In this document: positions 14,901 through 22,022 of the stretch, in pieces
How positions within the stretch are numbered: the stretch's first letter is position 1
Layout of the letters: the number at the start of each line of letters is the position of its first letter
Source of the DNA: CAJXTB01 sp047626195
Lineage (GTDB): Bacteria > Myxococcota_A > UBA796 > GCA-2862545
Length of the DNA stretch: 22,022 bases
NCBI GenBank assembly: GCA_047626195.1
Contig: JBLHSN010000066.1
Coordinates: forward strand, 1 to 22,022
Reading direction: 5' to 3'
The notes under the pieces: model-generated
The model's database searches: none
Told to the model about the DNA's origin: nothing
Seen by the model: the letters and a program-made list of their open reading frames with translations, nothing else
Made by a program: the position numbers and the translations under genes

Positions 14901-16127
14901 GTGCACTCCCTAGATGCCGTCTTTCGCCACTCCCATGCTCGGGTCATGGCGTCGCTGATTCGCGTGTTCGGAGACTGGCAAGTCGCTGAAGATGCCCTGA
15001 TGGACGCAACCGAGCGCGCATTAGTGCGATGGCCGAGAGACGGCACACCAGACGACCCCATCGCCTGGTTGTTGACCACCGCGCGACGCTCCGGCATCGA
15101 CCAGATTCGACGCGCGAGTACCCGCGTACGAACCGCTAATGACGTCGCGTTGGACCTCACACTGCGCGCAGAAGAGCGACAGGACACGCCCATGCAGCGA
15201 GACGACGACACGTTGCGCTTGGTCTTCACCTGCTGCCACCCGGCACTGTCGCGGGAGGCCCAAGTAGCGCTCACCCTGCGGACCATTGGCGGTCTGACTG
15301 CCGAGGAAATCGCCCGTGCCTTCCTCGTACCTACCACGACCATGGCACAGCGACTTGTGCGGGCCCGACGCAAAATCCACGGCGCCGGCATTCCCTTTCG
15401 CATCCCTGAAGGGGATGAACGAGCCGGCCGCATGAGTGCGGTGCTTCGCGTCATCTACCTCATCTTCAACGAAGGCTATGCCAGCACCCAGGGCGATACA
15501 TACATCCGCCGTGAGCTGTGCGACGAAGCCCTGCGCCTGTGCGAGGTCCTGTGTGGTCTCGTTCCCGACCCCGAAGCGAGCGGCCTGTGGTCGCTCATGC
15601 AGTTTCACCACGCCCGCTCTGCGGCTCGAATCGGAGCCAATGGCGAGCCTATTCTCCTCGCCGACCAGGACCGCTCAGCGTGGGACCATTCAGCTATCAT
15701 CCAAGCACACACCCGCTTGATGACGGTGCTCACCTCGACTCCAGCCGGTCCGTACATGTTGCAAGCCTGCATTGCCGGATGCCACTGCGGTGCCGCTACC
15801 TTTGACGAAACCGATTGGCGACAGGTCAGCAGCTTGTACCTGGCCTTACTCCATCTTCAGCCCACGCCGGTCATCCGGATGAACTATGCGGTAGCCGTTG
15901 CCTTCGACCGGGGTTGGCAGACCGGTCTGAACCTGCTGGACGGTCTGGCCCAAGAGCTCACAACATCACACACCTTCCACACCGCGCGCAGTCAGCTGTT
16001 GGAGCGATTGGGCAGAAAGGACGAGGCTATTACTGCTGTACAGACCGCGCTGAGGTGTGTGGGTGACTCAATTGAGCAACGGTGGTTGGAGCAGCGTTTA
16101 ATGACGCTGACCGGCGCTACTGCATGA
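14901..16127 (+). CDS. ECF42-group sigma factor with long C-terminal extension
   Basis: This is an alternative sigma factor that would direct RNA polymerase to its own promoter class. It has 408 residues, about twice an ordinary ECF sigma. The sigma-2 region (about 5-75) includes FGDWQVAEDALMDATERAL and the WLLTTARRSGIDQIRR helix. The sigma-4 region (about 105-165) includes LRLVFTCCHPALS and the helix-turn-helix GLTAEEIARAFLVPTTTMAQ. The extension to residue 408 has helical, TPR-like segments, as in ECF42. ECF42 members are known to lack a usual anti-sigma factor and to need this extension. The start is GTG at 14901, 2 nt after the YCII stop; no closer ATG gives a complete region 2. The 3' end overlaps the convergent lipoprotein gene by 11 bp (16117-16127). 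Confidence 0.92.
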   Translation: MHSLDAVFRHSHARVMASLIRVFGDWQVAEDALMDATERALVRWPRDGTPDDPIAWLLTTARRSGIDQIRRASTRVRTANDVALDLTLRAEERQDTPMQRDDDTLRLVFTCCHPALSREAQVALTLRTIGGLTAEEIARAFLVPTTTMAQRLVRARRKIHGAGIPFRIPEGDERAGRMSAVLRVIYLIFNEGYASTQGDTYIRRELCDEALRLCEVLCGLVPDPEASGLWSLMQFHHARSAARIGANGEPILLADQDRSAWDHSAIIQAHTRLMTVLTSTPAGPYMLQACIAGCHCGAATFDETDWRQVSSLYLALLHLQPTPVIRMNYAVAVAFDRGWQTGLNLLDGLAQELTTSHTFHTARSQLLERLGRKDEAITAVQTALRCVGDSIEQRWLEQRLMTLTGATA

Positions 16128-17955
16128 ACCAGCGCACGAGCATCGACCGGTTCTGAGTCGCGTCTCCGGCGATGAGACCACTGCACGTTCCGGGACGCCA
16201 GGCAACGTCTGAGAAGCCCTGCGAGCCCTGTGCAGACCATGGGGGTTCTCCCCAGTTAGCAATGGGAGCGAGGGCAAAGCGGGACGAGTCGATGGGCGAC
16301 CACGGGCTGTCGGAGAATGCGACCATGCCGCGACCTCCCACGAAGATTTTCCACTCTCCATCCGGGCTTGTGGTGAAGCGACGTGGATAATTGAAGGTGT
16401 TGTTTCCGAAGTCGTGCTGATTGCCACTGCCCATCATGAGCCCCTGCCAGGCATACACATTGCCGGATCCGTTGATCATCCAGGCGACCTGATGGTCGAG
16501 GGGGTCGAACACCATCTGGCCGTGGTTGCCGAGGCCACCGCGGCTGCTCATCGACCACCGACCGTTCGGCAGGTTCGCGTCATACATCAACGTCTGTATC
16601 TGCCGATTTGCCGTGAGCGCGACCGGCTCGCCGAGGTTCATCCCCCAGGAGATACTGACCGGACTCCACACGGAGCTCGAGCCGTGGGCAATCGCGCCGC
16701 CGTACTCCCAGTCGCCGTCGCCAGTGTCGCCAATCATGAGCTCATTCATGTAGACAACACCGTTCACTGGCGCGTGGTTATCGGCGAGTACTGCCCAGAC
16801 TCCATCCCATCGCTGGTCCATTGCAATGATGCGTGTGGTCGAGACCATTCCGCCGTCGGTCAGCCCTGGAATGGTGATGGCAGTCAGTCCCTCTCCGTCC
16901 ACGTAGCGGTACAAGCGCGGATTCGGATTGTCGGCGTCCGTGCCGCCGCCAACCCAGGCAAATCCCGCGGGGTCAAAGCGAATGCTCAGCCAGTCCTCGT
17001 CCGTTGTGGTCGCAATCTGCGTGAGGGTTGACGTCGCGTCTTCGAACTTCCACAGTGTGTCGTAGTCTTCGAGAATGAGCGCGTAGGTCCCGTCTGGCGA
17101 GTAGACAATCCGGTTGAAATTACCGGTAGTGCTCATGGGTAGGACCCGCTCGTACACACCGATACCACCACAGTTCTCGCCGTAGTCGAACCCACCACTT
17201 GGCGTTGTGTCCGAGTCGGAGTCGTCCGTGTCTACGTCGGGGTCCTCCGTGTCCGGGTCAGATGTGTCTAGGTCGCTCGTGTCCGGGTCGGACGTGTCCG
17301 GGTCTACACCATCTTCAGTGACGTTGACGATGACGCTGTCGGTTCCGCTGTTGTCATCACCGTCGACAGCGATCAGCGTGATGAGATGCTGACCCAACGA
17401 CAAGTTCGTCGCCCCAGAAATGCGACCAGACGAATCGGGTAATCCCAACGACAGCGTCCCGTCGAGCGAGCTGGTCCATGCCACGGACAGCTCGGTCGCC
17501 AAGGTCTCGGCATCTGTTGCTGTTCCTTCGAACAAGATGAGTTCCCCTTCCAGGAAGGTGGACTGCGCTGAGGGCTCGGTAATTGCGACCTCAGGAGGAG
17601 ACACTCCGGCTTCAACGAACAGGTCGATAGAGGTCGAGGCTTCATCACCGGGCGTGCGCGCCTCTAGCCGCAGCGTGACCTCTCCCGCACCCAACGCGGT
17701 CGTACACTGAACCAGGGAGTCGCTGTCCGGCGTATCGAGACACACCGCTTCGTCATTGGCAAACCACGCAACGTTGATGGCTGCGGGTCGGCTCTCTGTG
17801 GCACCGGCAACCCCCCGAAAGGTAACCGCGACCCCGGCCGAGACCGTGTCGCCGTCCCGGTGCGACAGAATCGCTACGGTAATCTCATCGAGAGAGGCGT
17901 TGATGGATTGGTCGGCACAACCAACCAGAGCAATAACAAGCAGTGAGTAGCGCAT
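16117..17955 (-). CDS. Lipoprotein with Ig-like region, acidic linker and propeller-like C-terminus
   Basis: The 612-residue product starts at ATG 17955, giving the lipoprotein signal MRYSLLVIALVGC with lipobox Cys13; a start 15 codons earlier would bury this signal. Residues ~20-215 form two Ig/PKD-like beta modules (VAITEPSAQSTFLEGE and a following ELSVAWTSSLDG). Residues 218-251 are an acidic DPDTS-type linker. The rest (about 255-612) has YSPDGTYALILEDYD and SPDGEWKIFVGG motifs, typical of beta-propeller blades, and ends in a Trp/Gly-rich region. The likely location is the outer membrane or cell surface; no ligand can be assigned. It lies 57 bp downstream of the OmpA-type gene and probably shares its operon. 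Its last 11 bases overlap the sigma factor gene on the other strand. Confidence 0.75.
   Translation of the reverse strand: MRYSLLVIALVGCADQSINASLDEITVAILSHRDGDTVSAGVAVTFRGVAGATESRPAAINVAWFANDEAVCLDTPDSDSLVQCTTALGAGEVTLRLEARTPGDEASTSIDLFVEAGVSPPEVAITEPSAQSTFLEGELILFEGTATDAETLATELSVAWTSSLDGTLSLGLPDSSGRISGATNLSLGQHLITLIAVDGDDNSGTDSVIVNVTEDGVDPDTSDPDTSDLDTSDPDTEDPDVDTDDSDSDTTPSGGFDYGENCGGIGVYERVLPMSTTGNFNRIVYSPDGTYALILEDYDTLWKFEDATSTLTQIATTTDEDWLSIRFDPAGFAWVGGGTDADNPNPRLYRYVDGEGLTAITIPGLTDGGMVSTTRIIAMDQRWDGVWAVLADNHAPVNGVVYMNELMIGDTGDGDWEYGGAIAHGSSSVWSPVSISWGMNLGEPVALTANRQIQTLMYDANLPNGRWSMSSRGGLGNHGQMVFDPLDHQVAWMINGSGNVYAWQGLMMGSGNQHDFGNNTFNYPRRFTTSPDGEWKIFVGGRGMVAFSDSPWSPIDSSRFALAPIANWGEPPWSAQGSQGFSDVAWRPGTCSGLIAGDATQNRSMLVRWFMQ
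17203..17304 (-). repeat. Tandem codon repeat for acidic Asp/Pro/Thr/Ser linker
   Basis: This 102-bp stretch encodes 34 residues in imperfect 15-bp units (DPDTS, DPDTS, DLDTS, DPDTE, then degenerate DPDVD and DSDSD). It lies inside the lipoprotein gene, between the Ig-like and propeller-like parts. Such acidic linkers often act as spacers or calcium-binding segments on surface proteins. The unit length keeps the frame, so copy number could vary without a frameshift. Confidence 0.85.
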
Positions 17956-18012
17956 GAAGTCCCCGAACAGCACGCTGTGTAACATGACAACAGCCCACAC
18001 CGCAGCGTCAGG

Positions 18013-21000
18013 TCATCCGCCGACCGCAGTCGCCTTGACCACGAACTGAACCCGACGATTCCGTGCGCGCCCCTCGTCTGTCGCATTGCTACCCAGCGGC
18101 TGACTCGGCCCAAACCCTGCCGCTGACAGTCGTTCCGGCGGTACGCCACGGTCCACTAAAGCATCGACCACTCTCTCTGCACGAGACGTCGACAAGGCGT
18201 AGTTCTTGGCCAAACCACCGGTGCTGTCGGTGTGCCCTTGAACTTGCACTTCCAGAAGCGTGGGATCTGCGAGCAAGTACGTGGCTACTTCTTCGAGGAC
18301 GCCGTCGGCATCCGAGCGCAACACGGACTGGCCAACATCGAATAGAACGGCATCTCCAATGACCAAGCCGGTATCGGTGAGCTCGACGCGGGCGGGTGAG
18401 AGCACCAAGTCGACATCATAGAATGCCGCACCCGGTGGGATGTTGACGTCGGCGCTGGCCACGGCAAACCCTTCGGCGGCGGCCAAAATTCGCCAAGCAC
18501 CCGGAGGTAGGTCGACCTGGACCTCGCCCCCTTCAAACGAGACCGGCTCCATCTCGTCGGGTCCCAAGAATCGAAGCTCACCGTTGACCGGCACGCCGTC
18601 GTCGTCTGCAATTGTGGCGCGAACCGTTCCAGGGACTGGGGTGAGAACAATGACGCGCTGTTGGCTACCGGCTCGAAGCTCGACCTCGGTGAGCTCGCGG
18701 GGGTAGTGAACGTCTGCGTTTAGGCCGATGTTGACCGGTCCAATGGGCAGGTCGCGAATCAACACCGCACCGCCCTCCCCAGTCACACGCGGCGCGTCCT
18801 CGCCAATGTCGACCGTGGCTCCGACCAAGGCACGCCCGCGCGGGTCAATGACCCGAACCAGCAGCTCTGCAGCACCGCGCTCGAGCGGCTCGAATCTGAA
18901 TCGTACCGTGCGTAGACCTCGGGCTTCTTCGCCGATTTCCACACCAACCTGCGCCAGTCCAAAGCTGGGTGAGCTAGCAATTCCCTGCCAGCGACCCGGA
19001 CTGAGCGCAACCAGACGCTCGCCAGTAGGGCCCAGTGTCAACGGTGTCAGAGGTTCCGGGCCGATAAAGCGAACGACAGCGTCTTCAGCAACGCCCTGTG
19101 GCCCTTCGGCCACCACACGGACAGCACCCGGTGCCCAAGACAACGCAATGGTGGTGTCATTGTCTCCGGCCACCAAGCTGAGGCCGCGGACACCCTCTTT
19201 CAGCAAGGCTGCGCTCACGTTAATGATGCGAGATCCTTCGGCAATATTCTCCGTAGAGAACACGCCGGTAGCGTCGGTCGTACCCGCCAAGCTGCCGTCG
19301 AAGCGCACGCTGGCTCCCGCAACGGGACGTCCTTCCGGGTTCCGCACCGTGACACTCAGGTTTGCCGCACCCGTATCGAGCGGGCGGAACACCACATCGG
19401 CGATGGTCAACACACCTGTGGTCTCCGGTACAGCCAACGGGCGCTGGGTGAAGCCATACTGCGGAGAGGTCACAACAACTGCCCACTGTCCAGCCGGTAG
19501 CTGGACAAATCCATCTCCGGTCTCGTCCAAGGTCAGCGCATTGACTGGACGACGGCCTGAGAATCGAGCCACACCATCCGCCACAACCGCTTGCGGGGTC
19601 CGCGCCATCACCTTCACAGCGCCGTCTACCCATGGCACCACGATGTCGTGCTCTTGCGGCCCATCGACAAGGATAATGCGCTCGCTGACCGAGTTGTACA
19701 GAGCACCATCAATGCGTAGGCGGCGTTCACCAGTAAACAAGGTCGGCACGGTGATCTGGCCGCCGGAGGCCGTCTCGCCAATCATCACGCCATCGAGTGA
19801 GACCATGGCTCCAGACAGCGGTCGTCCATCACGGTCAACCGCCAGAACAGTCAAGTCCGCCGTTCCCGTCTCGGGCTCCTGCATGAATACGTCGACGTCG
19901 GCCACCGCACGCGTCTCGGGGTCGATCAGAACCTGGGTCGTCTGCAAGCCGTAGCGCTCGCTGGTAATGACCAGGCTCCATGGGCCAGGGCGAAGCTGGA
20001 ACATGCGCGCACCATTGTCGCCCAGAGGGTAAGCTGGCAGCCGTGAAGGGCCAATCAGGCGTACGACCGCGTCATTGACGGGACCGTCGGGGCCGCGCAC
20101 ACGCAAGCGCAGTCCACCGGGCACGCGTTCGAGGTCCACCGGAACGTCATTGACGCCATCGGATAGGTCGACCGCTTCGAGGACAACAGGCTGGTAGCGC
20201 TCACCGCGCGCTTCGATGCGATGAGGTCCGGCAGCCAAGCCGCTCAATGCAATCACACCACCCGAGCCTGTGGTTCCGTAAGCGATACCGTCCACTCGAA
20301 CTTCGACGCCTTCGACCGGCCGCCCAGCGCTGTCGCGAACCACCATCGCGATGGTCGCATTGCCGCCATTTTCGTCCGACGCCAACAGGACGCGGGACAA
20401 AATAGGCAATGCGCGTCCAGGCGTAGCGACCAACACACGCGACTGCGCCGAGTAGCCAACAGCTGTCACGTCGACCGTCCAATCACCAGGAGGAAGGGTG
20501 AATCGCGCCTTTCCGTCGGTGGCTGGAACATCGAAGGTCTCTTCACCACCCGTGACCCGCACAGTGGCTACGACAGCTTCACCCAGCTGGTCCACGACAT
20601 CGAGAATCGCCGCAACAGGGGCATACGCGAGAGTCATACTGATGTCTGTACGACCGGCAATCGCCGAATCCGACGTCACGTAGCCGGGCAACGAGACCGT
20701 CGCGGTGTCTACACGACGAAGGTCGCGCAGCGAAACACGCCCCAACGCATTGGTCCGCCCTACTTCCGACACGCCATCTGAGACCGCAGCTCCCGCAAGC
20801 GGCCGACCGAGTACATCCACGACCACCAGTGATGGAATCGCGTCCGGCTCTTCCGCCGCTTCCGGATTGGGTATCGCCACGATATCCTGCGCCTCGGAAC
20901 GCGCCAAGTTGTAGGATACGCCTGCAAAGACACGCAGTGCCGGGCTGCCAGGCCCTCGACGTATTCCTCGACCGACACGCGCCTGCAGGGACAGGGCTGG

Positions 21001-21726
21001 AGTGAGCGCCGCTTCGGTATACACCGCAAGCTCGATAGGCAATTCGCCGCCAAACCCTCGGGTCCGTGCATCCATACCCAAATGGATTTGCTGGGCAACA
21101 GTGGCATCCACACCCAAGCCGGCCCGAATCCCAAAGCCTGGGTTGAGGTTCTCACCGTCCGTCCGGACATCGCGGTATTCGGGTCCTGCCGAAGCAGACA
21201 GAGCAATTCTGCCGACTTGAACACCGCCGTCGACCAACAATGCCGCGGAAGGACCATGGTCCCGCAGCCAGCGACCCGACTTGCCAATCGGCACACCAAG
21301 AACCGGCGTTACACCTAGCCAGGCTCCACTCTCCCCGGATAGAAGGAGTGCCACTCGACCGCTTATCTGAGCGGTTCCAATGGCCGGTCCACCGGCACCA
21401 GGATCACCGCCACTCGCGCCCACAACGGGAAGTTGAAGCCCAACAGCCAAGCGGGAGCTCGGCGACCATTGACCCGACAACCGAACCAGCCCGACATTGG
21501 TGAGAAGGTCCTCGGTGACCTGTTCATCTGCACTGACTTGCACAACGCGAACAATCGGACCGTTCAGGTATTCAAGCCCGACACCAACAGAAAGCCGTGG
21601 CGATTCACCAGCCCAAAGCTGCCCATCCCGCGTGGCCGGACCTACACCATCGCCACCCGCAATAGCGGGAGACACGACGACCGTCGCCGCCAGCACTGTG
21701 GCGACGGATGGGAAAAGAAACCGCAT
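18013..21726 (-). CDS. Outer-membrane barrel-like protein with five two-module repeats and OmpA domain
   Basis: This is a 1237-residue envelope protein. A signal peptide spans about 1-23 (AIA at its end). Residues ~30-280 are beta-rich and look barrel-like (VGVGLEYLNGP, LSLQARVGRGIRRGPGSP). From about 296 to 1110 two modules alternate five times: a carboxypeptidase-regulatory-like module with GRPxxGA (Gly at 307, 468, 634, 799, 964) and a partner module with L-x-P-G-x-W (Leu at 411, 578, 743, 908, 1073). The spacing is 161-167 residues. The C-terminal OmpA domain (about 1118-1230) has GHTDSTG and ALSTSRAERVVDAL. D1167 and R1182 keep the 15-residue spacing of the peptidoglycan-binding pair in E. 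coli OmpA. It likely spans from the outer membrane to the cell wall. Its ATG directly follows the stop of the MYXO-CTERM gene (TAAATG). Confidence 0.85.
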   Translation of the reverse strand: MRFLFPSVATVLAATVVVSPAIAGGDGVGPATRDGQLWAGESPRLSVGVGLEYLNGPIVRVVQVSADEQVTEDLLTNVGLVRLSGQWSPSSRLAVGLQLPVVGASGGDPGAGGPAIGTAQISGRVALLLSGESGAWLGVTPVLGVPIGKSGRWLRDHGPSAALLVDGGVQVGRIALSASAGPEYRDVRTDGENLNPGFGIRAGLGVDATVAQQIHLGMDARTRGFGGELPIELAVYTEAALTPALSLQARVGRGIRRGPGSPALRVFAGVSYNLARSEAQDIVAIPNPEAAEEPDAIPSLVVVDVLGRPLAGAAVSDGVSEVGRTNALGRVSLRDLRRVDTATVSLPGYVTSDSAIAGRTDISMTLAYAPVAAILDVVDQLGEAVVATVRVTGGEETFDVPATDGKARFTLPPGDWTVDVTAVGYSAQSRVLVATPGRALPILSRVLLASDENGGNATIAMVVRDSAGRPVEGVEVRVDGIAYGTTGSGGVIALSGLAAGPHRIEARGERYQPVVLEAVDLSDGVNDVPVDLERVPGGLRLRVRGPDGPVNDAVVRLIGPSRLPAYPLGDNGARMFQLRPGPWSLVITSERYGLQTTQVLIDPETRAVADVDVFMQEPETGTADLTVLAVDRDGRPLSGAMVSLDGVMIGETASGGQITVPTLFTGERRLRIDGALYNSVSERIILVDGPQEHDIVVPWVDGAVKVMARTPQAVVADGVARFSGRRPVNALTLDETGDGFVQLPAGQWAVVVTSPQYGFTQRPLAVPETTGVLTIADVVFRPLDTGAANLSVTVRNPEGRPVAGASVRFDGSLAGTTDATGVFSTENIAEGSRIINVSAALLKEGVRGLSLVAGDNDTTIALSWAPGAVRVVAEGPQGVAEDAVVRFIGPEPLTPLTLGPTGERLVALSPGRWQGIASSPSFGLAQVGVEIGEEARGLRTVRFRFEPLERGAAELLVRVIDPRGRALVGATVDIGEDAPRVTGEGGAVLIRDLPIGPVNIGLNADVHYPRELTEVELRAGSQQRVIVLTPVPGTVRATIADDDGVPVNGELRFLGPDEMEPVSFEGGEVQVDLPPGAWRILAAAEGFAVASADVNIPPGAAFYDVDLVLSPARVELTDTGLVIGDAVLFDVGQSVLRSDADGVLEEVATYLLADPTLLEVQVQGHTDSTGGLAKNYALSTSRAERVVDALVDRGVPPERLSAAGFGPSQPLGSNATDEGRARNRRVQFVVKATAVGG

Positions 21727-22022
21727 TTACGCCCGACGACGCCTCCGTACAGCGAGTAGCCCAGCGATGAGGAGCAGTGAGCTTACCGGAGACTGTCCCA
21801 TGTGTGAACAGCCACCGCCACCCGCTAGGAACGTCGTGCGGTCCGAACCGTCGCAATCCTGATCGACGCCGTCATTGGGCACGTCTTCGGCGTTAGGATT
21901 TACGCTTGAATCGCCGTCATCACAGTCCGCTCCACCTGCCGTAATTGCAGCCCAGCCGTCGGCGTCAGCGTCCACTAGATCCACCCCGTCACAGTCTTGG
22001 TCTATGCCATCATATGGACTGT
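21727..22022 (-). CDS. Partial protein with MopE-type metal-binding repeats and MYXO-CTERM-like tail
   Basis: The minus-strand frame enters from the right edge and ends at TAA 21727-21729; the N-terminus is outside the window. Two copies of the MopE-type motif are visible (YDGIDQDCDGVD and NDGVDQDCDGSD) around ADCDDGDSSVNP. This Asp/Cys pattern has been annotated as a metal-binding repeat in myxobacterial and related proteins. The C-terminal tail is GGGGCSHM, then a hydrophobic helix (SSLLLIAGLLAV), then RRRRRA, the layout of the MYXO-CTERM surface-sorting signal. A secreted or surface-anchored protein is likely. It is the first visible gene of the envelope operon that continues with the OmpA-type gene. 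Confidence 0.85.
   Translation of the reverse strand, partial: SPYDGIDQDCDGVDLVDADADGWAAITAGGADCDDGDSSVNPNAEDVPNDGVDQDCDGSDRTTFLAGGGGCSHMGQSPVSSLLLIAGLLAVRRRRRA

Noticed and set aside
17203..17304. Short tandem repeat as a CRISPR or minisatellite outside genes.
   Set aside because: Units are 15 bp, in frame, and encode an acidic linker inside an intact lipoprotein gene.
18728..19954. 408-codon plus-strand open frame within the OmpA-type gene.
   Set aside because: Its product is low-complexity Ser/Pro/Thr/Arg, the antisense image of a high-GC repeat array.

Overview
The window looks like chromosomal DNA of a Myxococcota-like (delta-proteobacterial) organism of moderately high GC. The clearest marker is at the right edge: a protein with MopE-type Asp/Cys-rich metal-binding repeats that ends in a MYXO-CTERM-like tail (Gly/Cys motif, one hydrophobic helix, Arg cluster). 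Several lipoproteins, one with a Cys-rich head domain of a type I associate with myxobacteria, and a giant OmpA-ended repeat protein agree with this. No rRNA, tRNA, CRISPR array, phage or transposase gene was seen.

Left (1-1158, minus): a partial membrane protein runs off the edge, and upstream of it lies a PgsC/CapC-like poly-gamma-glutamate synthase membrane subunit broken by one in-frame TGA. Middle left (1234-6223, plus): a compact threonine operon, thrA (fused aspartokinase/homoserine dehydrogenase), thrB and thrC, followed 2 nt later by a tiny Cys-rich lipoprotein. Two copies of a non-coding, MITE-like element with inverted repeats and TA flanks (about 389-518 and 6200-6363) bracket this block. 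The second sits in what was the TAG stop codon of the tiny lipoprotein.

Centre (6441-12189, minus): an 1115-residue protein made largely of short Gly/Ser/Ala/Val repeats (probable beta-solenoid), preceded by a Cys-rich lipoprotein/hydrolase-fold gene with a lost start codon, an in-frame TGA and a one-base frameshift. Diverging from it (12259-16127, plus) are glpK, a membrane DUF2007/zinc-ribbon protein, and a YCII (DGPF) gene with an ECF42-type sigma factor. A promoter-like site with the ECF42 signature precedes the YCII gene, suggesting autoregulation.

Right (16117-22022, minus): an apparent envelope operon of the MYXO-CTERM protein, a 1237-residue barrel/repeat/OmpA protein with five copies of a strikingly regular ~165-residue two-module unit, and a 612-residue lipoprotein with an acidic linker and a propeller-like C-terminal half. 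Its end overlaps the sigma factor gene by 11 bp in convergent orientation.

The most unusual points are the TA-targeted element pair with its stop-codon insertion, two genes each carrying an in-frame TGA, the solenoid protein of unknown role, and the regular repeat array in the OmpA-type protein. No complete, recognisable new defence or mobile system is visible.
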